A stretch of 64,000 nucleotides of DNA from an uncultured Lachnospiraceae bacterium (lineage in GTDB: Bacteria; Bacillota; Clostridia; Lachnospirales; Lachnospiraceae): contig CANRDO010000014.1 in assembly GCA_947629385.1 (NCBI GenBank), positions 1 to 64,000 on the forward strand, in the 5' to 3' direction. This document shows, in pieces, positions 16,013 through 23,669 of the stretch (position 1 is the first letter of the stretch; each line of letters opens with the position of its first letter). Below the pieces are notes generated by a model. It was not told the DNA's origin. It saw nothing but the letters and a program-made list of their open reading frames with translations, and did not search any database. A program made the position numbers and the translations under genes.

Positions 16013-17824
16013 ATGGGTGTGAAAAAGATATGTCTGGTGACGATGCCTTTCTGTACAGCGAAAGCCCCTGTGATGGGCTTGAGCCTGCTGAAGGCGGCCG
16101 CGAAAAAGCGCGGCATAGACGCGCGTGTCGTCTACGCGAACCTCCGTTTTGCGCGTCTGATCGGGGCGGAGGCTTATTTCCGGCTGGATGAGATCGCGGC
16201 TATGTATATGCAGCTGATCGAGGCAGTATTTTCGCCCTACGCCGGCTACGGCCATGTGCCGTCCAGGCAGGAGACCATGGAGTATTTCCGGGGCGCCGGA
16301 TACGAACGGATCACGGCGGAGTTCTTTTCGCTGGTCCAAAAGTGCGATTCGCTGATCCCGGGGTTCCTGGACGCGCTGTCCGATGAGATCCTCGCGGAAA
16401 AGCCTGACGTCGTCGGCTGCACCTATACCTTTGCCCAGTGCAACGCCGACCTTGCGCTTCTGAAGCGGATCCGGGAAAAGGCGCCGGGGATCGTCACCGT
16501 GATCGGCGGCAGCTCGGTCGGCCCGGAGAGGGGGCAGGCGCTTGTGGACCGCATGGGGCAGGTGGACTACGCGTTTGTGGGGGAATCGGACGACAATTTC
16601 TGCGACGCGCTGGATCTGATCGCGGAGGGCAGGACCGAAGAGCTGCACAAGCGCTTCCCGGAGGTGCTGCACAGGGGCGGGACCCCGGCCGTACACGCTG
16701 TCCAGGATCTGAACGCGGTTCCTTATCCGGATTTTGACGATTACTTTGCGGAGCTCTTTGCATCGGGACTTGCAGAGAGGGTGAGTGTCGACCTGCCGGT
16801 CGAGGCCTCCCGGGGCTGCTGGTGGGGTGAGAAGCACAGGTGTTGCTTCTGCGGGCTCCATCCCGATCCTGAGCTGCTGTGCTACCGCAGGAAGGAAAGC
16901 CGGCGTTTCGCTGATGAACTGGCGTATCTGGCGGAGAGATATCAGGTGCGCAGCTTTTTCCTGACAGACTGCATCCTGGCGCGGGAGCACGTCAGAGAGC
17001 TGCCAAAGCTGCTGGACGGAAAGGGATATTCCCTCTTTTCCGAGGTCAAGACAAACATGACGAGAGAAGACGTCCACAGGCTGAGAAGGGCCGGCTTCAC
17101 CTCCTTCCAGCCGGGGATCGAGAGCCTGAACGATCATCTGCTCCAACTGATGCACAAGGGGAACCGCGGGATCAAACACGTGGAATTTTTGAAAAACGCA
17201 AAGGAGGCGGGGATCTACCTCGCATGGAACCTGCTGTATTCGTTCCCCGGGGAGAAGGCGGAATGGTATTACCACGACATGGAGTTTTATCCGCTGCTGT
17301 TCCACCTGCCCGCGCCGCAGCTGAACCCGCACGGTTATCAGCGGCAGAGCATCTTTACGCAGCGGGCGGCGGACTATGGGGTGACGCTGAAGCCCGATGG
17401 GTATTACCCTTATCTCTTTGGAGAGGAGCTTGCGGGGGACAGCCGCTTCCACGAATTCTTTCTGGCGGATCCGCCGCAGAGCACGCCGTATTTTGACGAG
17501 CTCTTAAAGCTGGTCCTGGAATGGAAGCGTGCCAGCCGAAAAGGCTGTACCCTCAGCTACAGACTGCAGTACGGTCTTCTCGCGATCTATGACGGACGGC
17601 CCTGCGCCCTGGAGGAGACCTATGTGCTTGACGGCCTTGAGAAGGACGTCTGTCTCGCGGCGGATCAGGCGGTCAGGATAGACCGGCTGCTGGAAACCTG
17701 TGGGAAGCAGGAGAGAGGCAGGGCGGAGGAAGTCCTGGAAGAGCTGATCCGAAAAAAGCTGATCCTGCGGATCGGGGACGAGGTGCTGTTTCTGGCCGTC
17801 CCGGAGAAGCGGAAGGTTCTCTGA
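16013..17824 (+). CDS. RiPP maturation radical SAM protein 1 type (B12-binding-like N-terminus)
   Basis: About 603 residues. The N-terminal 200 residues resemble a cobalamin-binding Rossmann domain (LVTMPFCTAKAPVMGLSLLKAA; VTVIGGSSVGPERG). The radical SAM core has the non-canonical cluster motif Cys269-x7-Cys277-x2-Cys280 in SRGCWWGEKHRCCFCGL, a hallmark of the rSAM_ocin_1 (TIGR03975) group found with NHLP and Nif11 peptides. The ATG at 16013 is chosen because GAGGGG is about 9 nt upstream; the in-frame GTG at 16004 abuts that site. The reaction is not predictable from sequence. It follows the sigma gene and precedes two NHLP-type precursors, its likely substrates. Confidence 0.9.
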   Translation: MGVKKICLVTMPFCTAKAPVMGLSLLKAAAKKRGIDARVVYANLRFARLIGAEAYFRLDEIAAMYMQLIEAVFSPYAGYGHVPSRQETMEYFRGAGYERITAEFFSLVQKCDSLIPGFLDALSDEILAEKPDVVGCTYTFAQCNADLALLKRIREKAPGIVTVIGGSSVGPERGQALVDRMGQVDYAFVGESDDNFCDALDLIAEGRTEELHKRFPEVLHRGGTPAVHAVQDLNAVPYPDFDDYFAELFASGLAERVSVDLPVEASRGCWWGEKHRCCFCGLHPDPELLCYRRKESRRFADELAYLAERYQVRSFFLTDCILAREHVRELPKLLDGKGYSLFSEVKTNMTREDVHRLRRAGFTSFQPGIESLNDHLLQLMHKGNRGIKHVEFLKNAKEAGIYLAWNLLYSFPGEKAEWYYHDMEFYPLLFHLPAPQLNPHGYQRQSIFTQRAADYGVTLKPDGYYPYLFGEELAGDSRFHEFFLADPPQSTPYFDELLKLVLEWKRASRKGCTLSYRLQYGLLAIYDGRPCALEETYVLDGLEKDVCLAADQAVRIDRLLETCGKQERGRAEEVLEELIRKKLILRIGDEVLFLAVPEKRKVL

Positions 17825-17834
17825 ACCGGCGGGA

Positions 17835-17862
17835 CATACCAAAAGGATACACTTTATGTATC
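17835..17862 (+). promoter_or_regulatory. Weak candidate ECF-type promoter, site e
   Basis: CATACCAA (17835), 14 nt, then TGTATC (17857-17862) followed by AAATAAAT, 42 bp before precursor 2. It matches the first block at 5 of 8 positions and keeps TATCAA. It also lies in a GATACA/TGTATC inverted repeat (17847-17862), so it may be an operator instead. Confidence 0.35.
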
Positions 17863-17898
17863 AAATAAATACCATATGTAGGAAAGGAGGCATTCAAT

Positions 17899-18294
17899 AT
17901 GGAATGGACACAACAAAAGCTGGAAGAGCTGTACGTCAGCGTGCAGAAAAAGGCGATGACTGACGAGGCGTTCCGCGAGGAGCTTCTGGCCGACCCGACA
18001 AAGGCGATCGAAGCGCTCACGGGCGAGAAGCTGCCGGACGGTTTTAAGCTCAAGGTGATTGAGAACGATCCGGCCTACACGGCGACCATGGTTCTCCCCG
18101 ATATGATCGGGAGAGAGCTGACGGATGAGGAGTCCGAGACGGCGGCGGGAGGTCTGAGCATGCTCCTGATCGTCTCTGCCTGCGCGGCAGCTGTGGGCGT
18201 GGGACCCGACGTGGGAGCATGCGCGGCAAAGGGCTGTGTGGCAGAATTCGTTTGCGGCGGGGAAGCCTGCGCCGCGGCGGGAAGTATTATCTGA
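17899..18294 (+). CDS. RiPP precursor 2: NHLP-type leader, five-Cys core
   Basis: A 131-residue peptide behind AAAGGAGG. The leader is of the nitrile-hydratase-like (NHLP) type: DEAFREELLADPTKAIEALTG, KLPDGFKLKVIEND, then RELTDEESETAAGG ending at residue 85. The 46-residue core is small-residue rich and hydrophobic, with Cys at 95, 108, 113, 119 and 124. Its last part, CGGEACAAAG, nearly repeats in precursor 3 (CGGNACAAQG), suggesting the same enzyme recognises both. The SPASM enzyme at 18692 and the rSAM at 16013 are likely modifiers. Thioether (sactipeptide-like) links from Cys are possible but unproven. Confidence 0.9.
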   Translation: MEWTQQKLEELYVSVQKKAMTDEAFREELLADPTKAIEALTGEKLPDGFKLKVIENDPAYTATMVLPDMIGRELTDEESETAAGGLSMLLIVSACAAAVGVGPDVGACAAKGCVAEFVCGGEACAAAGSII

Positions 18295-18323
18295 GCAATT
18301 GCGCATCCCCCGGAGGGACTGCA

Positions 18324-18357
18324 GCAAACGGAAAATATATTTGACGTTTGCTATAGT
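18324..18357 (+). promoter_or_regulatory. Inverted repeat and -10 element upstream of precursor 3
   Basis: GCAAACG (18324-18330) and CGTTTGC (18345-18351) form a perfect 7-bp inverted repeat over a 14-nt AT-rich spacer, directly followed by TATAGT (18352-18357). There is no good -35, so the repeat may be an activator site. CAAACG also occurs in the 21-bp repeats at 15106, hinting at a shared regulator. Confidence 0.5.
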
Positions 18358-18389
18358 ATGATGAAAAAAGAAAAGAGGAGGAAAAAAAC

Positions 18390-18689
18390 ATGGCATGGAC
18401 AGCTGAAAAGATCAACGAGGTATACGCGCAGATAAAGGAAAAGGCGGCACAGGATCCGGCGTTCCGCGAGAAATTCCGCAAGGATCCGGTCAAGACCGTA
18501 GAGGAGCTTACGGGGCTTGCCGTCCCGGAGGGGTACTCCATCCAGGTGATCGAGAAGGGCGACGGCATCGACGCAGTCTACACCAACGGCGCGCCGCTGA
18601 GCGACGAGGAGCTCGACAATGTGGCGGGCGGTACCTGCGGCGGCAATGCCTGCGCCGCGCAGGGCACCGGCGTCAGCCTCGCCAAGTAA
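18390..18689 (+). CDS. RiPP precursor 3: NHLP-type leader, short two-Cys core
   Basis: A 99-residue peptide. The NHLP-type leader (DPAFREKFRKDPVKTVEELTG, VPEGYSIQVIEKGD) ends PLSDEELDNVAGG at residue 81. The core is only 18 residues, starts TCGGNACAAQG and has two Cys (83, 88). GAGGAGG precedes the ATG at 18390. The next gene, a SPASM radical SAM enzyme, begins 2 nt after this stop, a layout typical of precursor-maturase pairs. Leader length and sequence match precursor 2, so both probably arose by duplication with core divergence. Confidence 0.92.
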   Translation: MAWTAEKINEVYAQIKEKAAQDPAFREKFRKDPVKTVEELTGLAVPEGYSIQVIEKGDGIDAVYTNGAPLSDEELDNVAGGTCGGNACAAQGTGVSLAK

Positions 18690-18691
18690 GC

Positions 18692-20035
18692 ATGCGCTGG
18701 TCCAGATACAGCCGGCTGTTCCGCTCCAGGCGGAACGGCTGGCTGCTGTACAACTCAGCGTCCAACTCCTTCCTTCAGGTAGAGGAGAACCTGGTTCCGA
18801 TACTGGAGGCGATTCAAAAGGACGCGGACGGCTTTGATTTTTCCGGGCAGCCGCAGCTCTATTTTCTGCTGCGCAGCCACGGCTTTCTTGTGGAAGACGG
18901 ACAGGACGACGCGCTGTACAATATCCTGAAGATGCACCGTCTGACTGAGACCTACGCCACCCAGACGCTGCTGCTGACCGTGGCGATCACGCGAAACTGT
19001 AACTTCGACTGTTCCTACTGCTATGAGGGAAACCGGAGCGGCGCCCCGATGTCCGACGAGACGGCGGATAAGCTGATCGAGTTCATCCGGTTCCACACGG
19101 GGCTTAAGAATGTCGGGCTTGTGTGGTACGGCGGCGAGCCGCTGCTCGCGATCAATACCATTCGCCGCATCACGCGGGAAGTGGAAAAAATGGATAAGAA
19201 ATACGGCGCCAGCATGATAACGAACGGCTATCTGCTGACCAGGGAGATCGCGGACGAGCTGAACGACCTGCATGTCAGGGCGGTCCAGATCACGCTGGAC
19301 GGCAGGAGGGAGACGCACGATAAGCGGCGCTACCTGAAAAACGGCGGTCCTACCTACGACCGCATCCTCCGGAATCTGGAAGGTCTTCTGAAGTCCGGCT
19401 ACGAGGGGCAGATCCACATCCGCGTGAACGTGGATACCAGAAATGAAGATGAATTCATTGATGTGTACCGGCAGGTCATGGCGCTCTGTCCGGAGGACAA
19501 AAAGAAGCAGGTGTCGGTCTACCCGGGTTTCGTGAAGGGGGACGACCATCCGGATGTGAGCTGCTTCTTCGACCCGGAGGACAAGGGCCGGTTCATCGCC
19601 GAGACGCACGAGAAGTACGGGATCGATCCGTTATCGCTGTTTCCGAGAAGGGCACGCGCCGGCTGTACGCTCACAAAGCGCAACGCCTATGTGGTGGGAC
19701 CGGACGGCGAGCTGTACAAGTGCTGGGACGACGTGGGGATCGAGTCCCTTGTGGTCGGCCATATCGACCGGTTCAACGACTGGAACATGGGGCTGATCGC
19801 GGAGGGCATGACCGGATGCTCCTATCTGGACTCACAGGAATGTAAGGAATGCTTCTACTTTCCCATCTGCGACGGCGGCTGCCACAAGGTGCGCATGAAC
19901 CACCGGCGCGACGGCAAGACCGGAAGCTGCTGCTCCTATTTCAAGGGGCATCTGGAGGAGCTGCTGGAGCTGCATTACGAGGAGAAGATAAAGAGAGAGG
20001 CAGAGCGGAAGGATGTATCGGTATCAGAGCATTGA
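18692..20035 (+). CDS. Radical SAM/SPASM peptide maturase
   Basis: A 447-residue enzyme. Residues 1-95 resemble a leader-recognition region (WLLYNSASNSFLQVEENL). The rSAM cluster motif is Cys103-x3-Cys107-x2-Cys110 (CNFDCSYCYEG), followed by VWYGGEPLL and the MITNGYLL strand. A Cys-rich SPASM region near 320-425 (CWDD, CKECFYFPICDGGCHK) would hold auxiliary Fe-S clusters. Such enzymes make thioether or C-C crosslinks in RiPPs. No Shine-Dalgarno is obvious; the start lies 2 nt after the precursor 3 stop, so translation is probably coupled. The nearby Cys-rich precursors 2 and 3 are the likely substrates. Confidence 0.92.
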   Translation: MRWSRYSRLFRSRRNGWLLYNSASNSFLQVEENLVPILEAIQKDADGFDFSGQPQLYFLLRSHGFLVEDGQDDALYNILKMHRLTETYATQTLLLTVAITRNCNFDCSYCYEGNRSGAPMSDETADKLIEFIRFHTGLKNVGLVWYGGEPLLAINTIRRITREVEKMDKKYGASMITNGYLLTREIADELNDLHVRAVQITLDGRRETHDKRRYLKNGGPTYDRILRNLEGLLKSGYEGQIHIRVNVDTRNEDEFIDVYRQVMALCPEDKKKQVSVYPGFVKGDDHPDVSCFFDPEDKGRFIAETHEKYGIDPLSLFPRRARAGCTLTKRNAYVVGPDGELYKCWDDVGIESLVVGHIDRFNDWNMGLIAEGMTGCSYLDSQECKECFYFPICDGGCHKVRMNHRRDGKTGSCCSYFKGHLEELLELHYEEKIKREAERKDVSVSEH

Positions 20036-20945
20036 CGATCCTGACAGACAGCTCAGGCTTCTGAGAAAGCTTGGTTCCAAAGAGCCGGCGGCAAATGCCG
20101 CGGGCTCCTTGGAGCATCTGTTTTTGTCTGTGGCAACGGATGAAGAGGAGATTGGAGTGATACGCGGCTGGTTCATTCCGGAGAATGCGGAATTTCAGAT
20201 ATTGATGCTTCTGGTGCTCCCCGAGTGGAGAAGCGCCGCGCTGCTTCAGGAGATGATTGCTGAACTGCTCGCGCAGGCCCGGCGCCGCTACCATCCGAAG
20301 CTGTTTTTCTGGCGCTATACCGTGGGAGCCGGCAGGGCGGATTTGATAGAGAGACTTGCGCAGGGGATCCCGGGAGCCACGGCGCACGCAGAGCCGTCTT
20401 ATCACAGATACCATGTGCATCTGCCTGGATTTCGCACCAGGGCAGAGTATTATCCGGACGAATATCTGGCGAGGAGGGGCTATCGCATCCTGCGGGCCTC
20501 AGAGCTGACTTCCGAAATGAAGACCCGGCTGATGAACCGGATCCGTTCGGTGGATGAACGGGACGAGCTGAAGGGTTTGCAGCCGTTTGTCGAGGAGTTC
20601 GACGAGGACACCAGCTTCTTTCTGCAGGAGCAGGAGAGTGATCTCCTGTGCGGCTGGGTGATCTGCCGTCTTATGGGTCCCACGGCGCTGGAGGTGAGGC
20701 GCTGGTACGCTTTCCCGAGCCGGAGGGCGAAGATGGCGGGAGCCTGCCTCATGGGACGGTGGATCGACTACGTTTCCACGCGGTACGAGGACATAGAGTT
20801 CATTGTGCGTGCGGACAACAGGACGATGCTGCAGTTTTGCCGCCGGTATTTCAAGGAGGCTCTGAAAGAGCTGTATGTCGGAAAGACACTCCGAATAGAG
20901 ATTGAAAACAAAGAAAACCTGCCGGGGAAAAATACGGACAATTAA
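20013..20945 (+). CDS. Tandem GNAT-like protein in the RiPP island
   Basis: A 310-residue protein overlapping the SPASM gene by 23 nt. Two regions look like acetyltransferase folds: residues 40-95 (EEIGVIRGWFIP then LLVLPEWRSAALLQEMIAEL) and 190-295 (SDLLCGWVICRLMG, YAFPSRRAKMAGACLMGRWI, FIVRADNRTMLQFCRRYF). The acetyl-CoA loops are not canonical (no QxxGxG), so catalysis is uncertain. The assignment comes from pattern reading, not a search. Overlap with the maturase and the next exporter gene 15 bp downstream suggest a role in peptide modification or self-protection. Confidence 0.6.
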   Translation: MYRYQSIDDPDRQLRLLRKLGSKEPAANAAGSLEHLFLSVATDEEEIGVIRGWFIPENAEFQILMLLVLPEWRSAALLQEMIAELLAQARRRYHPKLFFWRYTVGAGRADLIERLAQGIPGATAHAEPSYHRYHVHLPGFRTRAEYYPDEYLARRGYRILRASELTSEMKTRLMNRIRSVDERDELKGLQPFVEEFDEDTSFFLQEQESDLLCGWVICRLMGPTALEVRRWYAFPSRRAKMAGACLMGRWIDYVSTRYEDIEFIVRADNRTMLQFCRRYFKEALKELYVGKTLRIEIENKENLPGKNTDN

Positions 20946-20960
20946 GGAGGAGACCGCGCT

Positions 20961-21434
20961 ATGAAGACAGGCTCCCGATCCGGGCAGAGCATCGCCTCGC
21001 CCGGTCAGCTCAATGAATATATTAAGGTTGCGACTCCGGGGTCATGGCTTAGCCTGATGGCGGTATTCCTGCTGCTGTTCGGGCTGTTTGCCTGGGGTAT
21101 TTTCGGGAAGATCGACACGAAGGTTCGCGCTGCGGTCGAGGTGGAGGACGGCGTCGTGTACGCCTACGTCCTGGACGATGACGCGCAGGAGATCGAGCCC
21201 GGCAAGACGCTGCTCTTTGACGACAGGGGCTGTGAGATCAGCGCCGTCTCCGACTCCCCGATCTGTGTCGACGGAGACTTTGAGGAGTATATCCGCTACG
21301 TCGGCGGTTTCGAGTACGGAGACTGGATTCGGAAGCTTGAGGCCGGAGCGGCGGAGGAAGGGATCGCGGACGGGATCTACCGCGCGCAGGTCGTGACGGA
21401 GAGCCTGTCGCCATTGTCCTTTTTGTTGCCATAA
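20961..21434 (+). CDS. Short NHLM-type secretion (HlyD-like) protein, exporter set 2
   Basis: A 157-residue paralogue of the protein at 9583 with the same layout: SIASPGQLNEYIKVATPGSW, one TM near 32-55, a small outside domain and the ending VVTESLSPLSFLLP. The identical length and conserved ends show that both are intact short forms without the HlyD coiled-coil hairpin. AAGGAGGAG precedes the ATG. It begins exporter set 2, directly upstream of the C39-like ABC gene. Confidence 0.82.
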   Translation: MKTGSRSGQSIASPGQLNEYIKVATPGSWLSLMAVFLLLFGLFAWGIFGKIDTKVRAAVEVEDGVVYAYVLDDDAQEIEPGKTLLFDDRGCEISAVSDSPICVDGDFEEYIRYVGGFEYGDWIRKLEAGAAEEGIADGIYRAQVVTESLSPLSFLLP

Positions 21435-21470
21435 TGCGGGGCTTCATAAATCTTTACGAGGTAACTGGAG

Positions 21471-23657
21471 ATGAAGAGACGAAACAAGGAACCGGTCCGC
21501 GCGGGTGTCGCGTCAGTGCCGGTCATCATGCAGATGGACGCCGAGGAGAGCGGCGCGGCCAGTCTTTCCTCTGTGCTTGCCTACTACGGGCGGTGGATTC
21601 CGCTCGCGCAGGCGAGGATCGACTGCGGCATCTCGCGTGACGGCTCAAAGCTGAAAAATATTGTCACGGCCGCCGAATCCTACGGCATGGACGCGGCTAT
21701 GTGCAAGGGTGATCTCGCGGCGCTGAAGCGGGACTGCTATCCCTGTATCGTCAAATGGAAGGAGGGCAGGTTCGCCGTCCTGTGCGGGTTCCGCCGGGAG
21801 CGCGTGTACCTGTGCGATCCGGAGAACGGATCCGTCCGCCTTTCGGAGGAGGATTTCCTTGCGCAGTACGAGGAGGAATACATAAGGCTTGCGCCCACCG
21901 ACCGTTTTGTGCCGGGTGGGAAGCAGACCAGCATGATCTCCTACGCGGCGAAGCGGATGAGAGGTACCTACGGGGAAATTGCCTTTATCATGCTCACGGC
22001 CTTCGCGGTCGCGCTGACCGTGATCTTGCTGCCGATCTTCAAGAGAGTGCTGACGGACCGCATGCTGGTTGGCTCCTATGAAGAGTGGACGGTTCCGTTT
22101 CTGCTGCTGTTTTTGCTGGTGGCGGCAGTTCAGATCGCCGCGATGGCGATCCGCGAAAACCATCTGGTGAAGATCCGCTCCAAGATGTCAATCCTGAGCA
22201 ATAGCAGCTTTTTCTGGCATGTTCTGCATATGCCCATGGAATTCTTTTTCCAGCGCACGCCCGGGGATCTTCAGAACCGGCAGGAGGTCAATGCGGAGAT
22301 CGCGAACACCCTGGTTCTCGTGTGCGTCCCGATCCTGCTGAACGCCGCGATGGTTGTGTTCTACCTTGTCGTCATGCTGCGGTACAGCGTGCCGCTGACC
22401 GTGGTCGGTGTGATCAGTGTGCTGCTGAATATTCTCTTTTCCCGAATGGTCATGAAGCAGCGCGTCAACCTGTCGCGCCGGGCGGTACAGAGCAAGGGCC
22501 GGCTCTCGGAGGTGACTACCTCCGGCATCCGCATGGTCGAGACGATTCAGCTGCTCGGCGCGGAGGACGGCTTCTACAACCGTTGGTCGGGCTATCAGAA
22601 CAGCCTGAACAACGCTCAGGTCGGATACACAAAGCTGTTCAATTATTTCGGCTTCCTCCCGGAGCTCGTCGTCCAGTACGCCAACACTCTGGTCGTTGTG
22701 CTCGGCATCTGGCTTGCGATGAAGGGGAGATTCTCTGTCGGCATGATCATGGCGTTTCAGGGGTTTCTCGACTCGTTCCTGACTCCCGCCGAGGCGCTCG
22801 TGAATTCCGGGGAGAGCATTCAGGAGATGCGCGCCCAGATGGAGCGGGTGGAGGACGTCATGTCCTATCCGGAGGACGCCCTGATGGCGTCCCAGAGGGG
22901 ACGGTACTCGGAGGATGATCCGCGCAAATACGAGAAATTAAAGGGCAACGTCGAGCTTCGCCATGTCACCTTCGGCTACTCCAGACTGGAGGAACCGATT
23001 CTGAAGGATTTCAGCCTGACGCTTCGCGCGAGGGAGAGCGTCGCGCTTGTCGGATTGTCGGGCTGCGGAAAATCTACGATCGGAAAGCTGATCACGGGGC
23101 TGTATCAGCCGTGGAGCGGCGAGATTCTGATTGACGGCATCCCAATCGCGGAGATTGACCGCGACACCTTCTGTGCGTCCCTCGCGGTCGTGGATCAGGA
23201 TATCACGATCTTTGAGGATACGATTGCGAACAACATTAAGATGTGGGATGATTCCATCGAGAATTATGAGATGGTGCTTGCGGCGCGGGACGCGCAGATC
23301 CACAGCGATATTGTCAGCCGTCCCGGAGGCTTCAACTACGTCCTCACCGAGGGCGGCAGGGATCTGTCCGGCGGACAGCGGCAGCGGCTGGAGATCGCGC
23401 GGGCGCTGGCCCAGGAGCCGACCCTGCTGATCATGGATGAGGCGACCAGCGCGCTCGACGCGGTGACGGAGGATCAGGTGGTCCGGGCGATCCGCGAGCG
23501 GGGAATCACGACGATTGTCATCGCGCATCGGCTCTCCACGATCCGCGACTGCAATGAGATCATTGTCATGGATCGGGGGAGGATCGCAGAGCGGGGCACG
23601 CACGAGGAGTTGATGGCGGCTGGCGGGCTGTATCGCAAGCTCGTGAATACGGAGTAG
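21471..23657 (+). CDS. NHLM-type ABC exporter, set 2, with a degenerate C39 domain
   Basis: A 728-residue homologue of the protein at 10065, collinear over its whole length. In the N-terminal C39 region the catalytic Cys is Ser27 (EESGAAS against ECGAAS) and the His is Arg100 (GRFAVLCGF against NHFVVLCGF); Asp116 is kept. It should therefore not cleave leaders, though it may still bind them, like C39-like domains of some haemolysin exporters. The membrane and ATPase parts are intact (Walker A GLSGCGKST near 528, LSGGQRQR, MDEATSALD). It probably exports peptides already cut by the set 1 peptidase or another protease. Confidence 0.93.
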   Translation: MKRRNKEPVRAGVASVPVIMQMDAEESGAASLSSVLAYYGRWIPLAQARIDCGISRDGSKLKNIVTAAESYGMDAAMCKGDLAALKRDCYPCIVKWKEGRFAVLCGFRRERVYLCDPENGSVRLSEEDFLAQYEEEYIRLAPTDRFVPGGKQTSMISYAAKRMRGTYGEIAFIMLTAFAVALTVILLPIFKRVLTDRMLVGSYEEWTVPFLLLFLLVAAVQIAAMAIRENHLVKIRSKMSILSNSSFFWHVLHMPMEFFFQRTPGDLQNRQEVNAEIANTLVLVCVPILLNAAMVVFYLVVMLRYSVPLTVVGVISVLLNILFSRMVMKQRVNLSRRAVQSKGRLSEVTTSGIRMVETIQLLGAEDGFYNRWSGYQNSLNNAQVGYTKLFNYFGFLPELVVQYANTLVVVLGIWLAMKGRFSVGMIMAFQGFLDSFLTPAEALVNSGESIQEMRAQMERVEDVMSYPEDALMASQRGRYSEDDPRKYEKLKGNVELRHVTFGYSRLEEPILKDFSLTLRARESVALVGLSGCGKSTIGKLITGLYQPWSGEILIDGIPIAEIDRDTFCASLAVVDQDITIFEDTIANNIKMWDDSIENYEMVLAARDAQIHSDIVSRPGGFNYVLTEGGRDLSGGQRQRLEIARALAQEPTLLIMDEATSALDAVTEDQVVRAIRERGITTIVIAHRLSTIRDCNEIIVMDRGRIAERGTHEELMAAGGLYRKLVNTE

Positions 23658-23669
23658 GAGGAGACGCGC

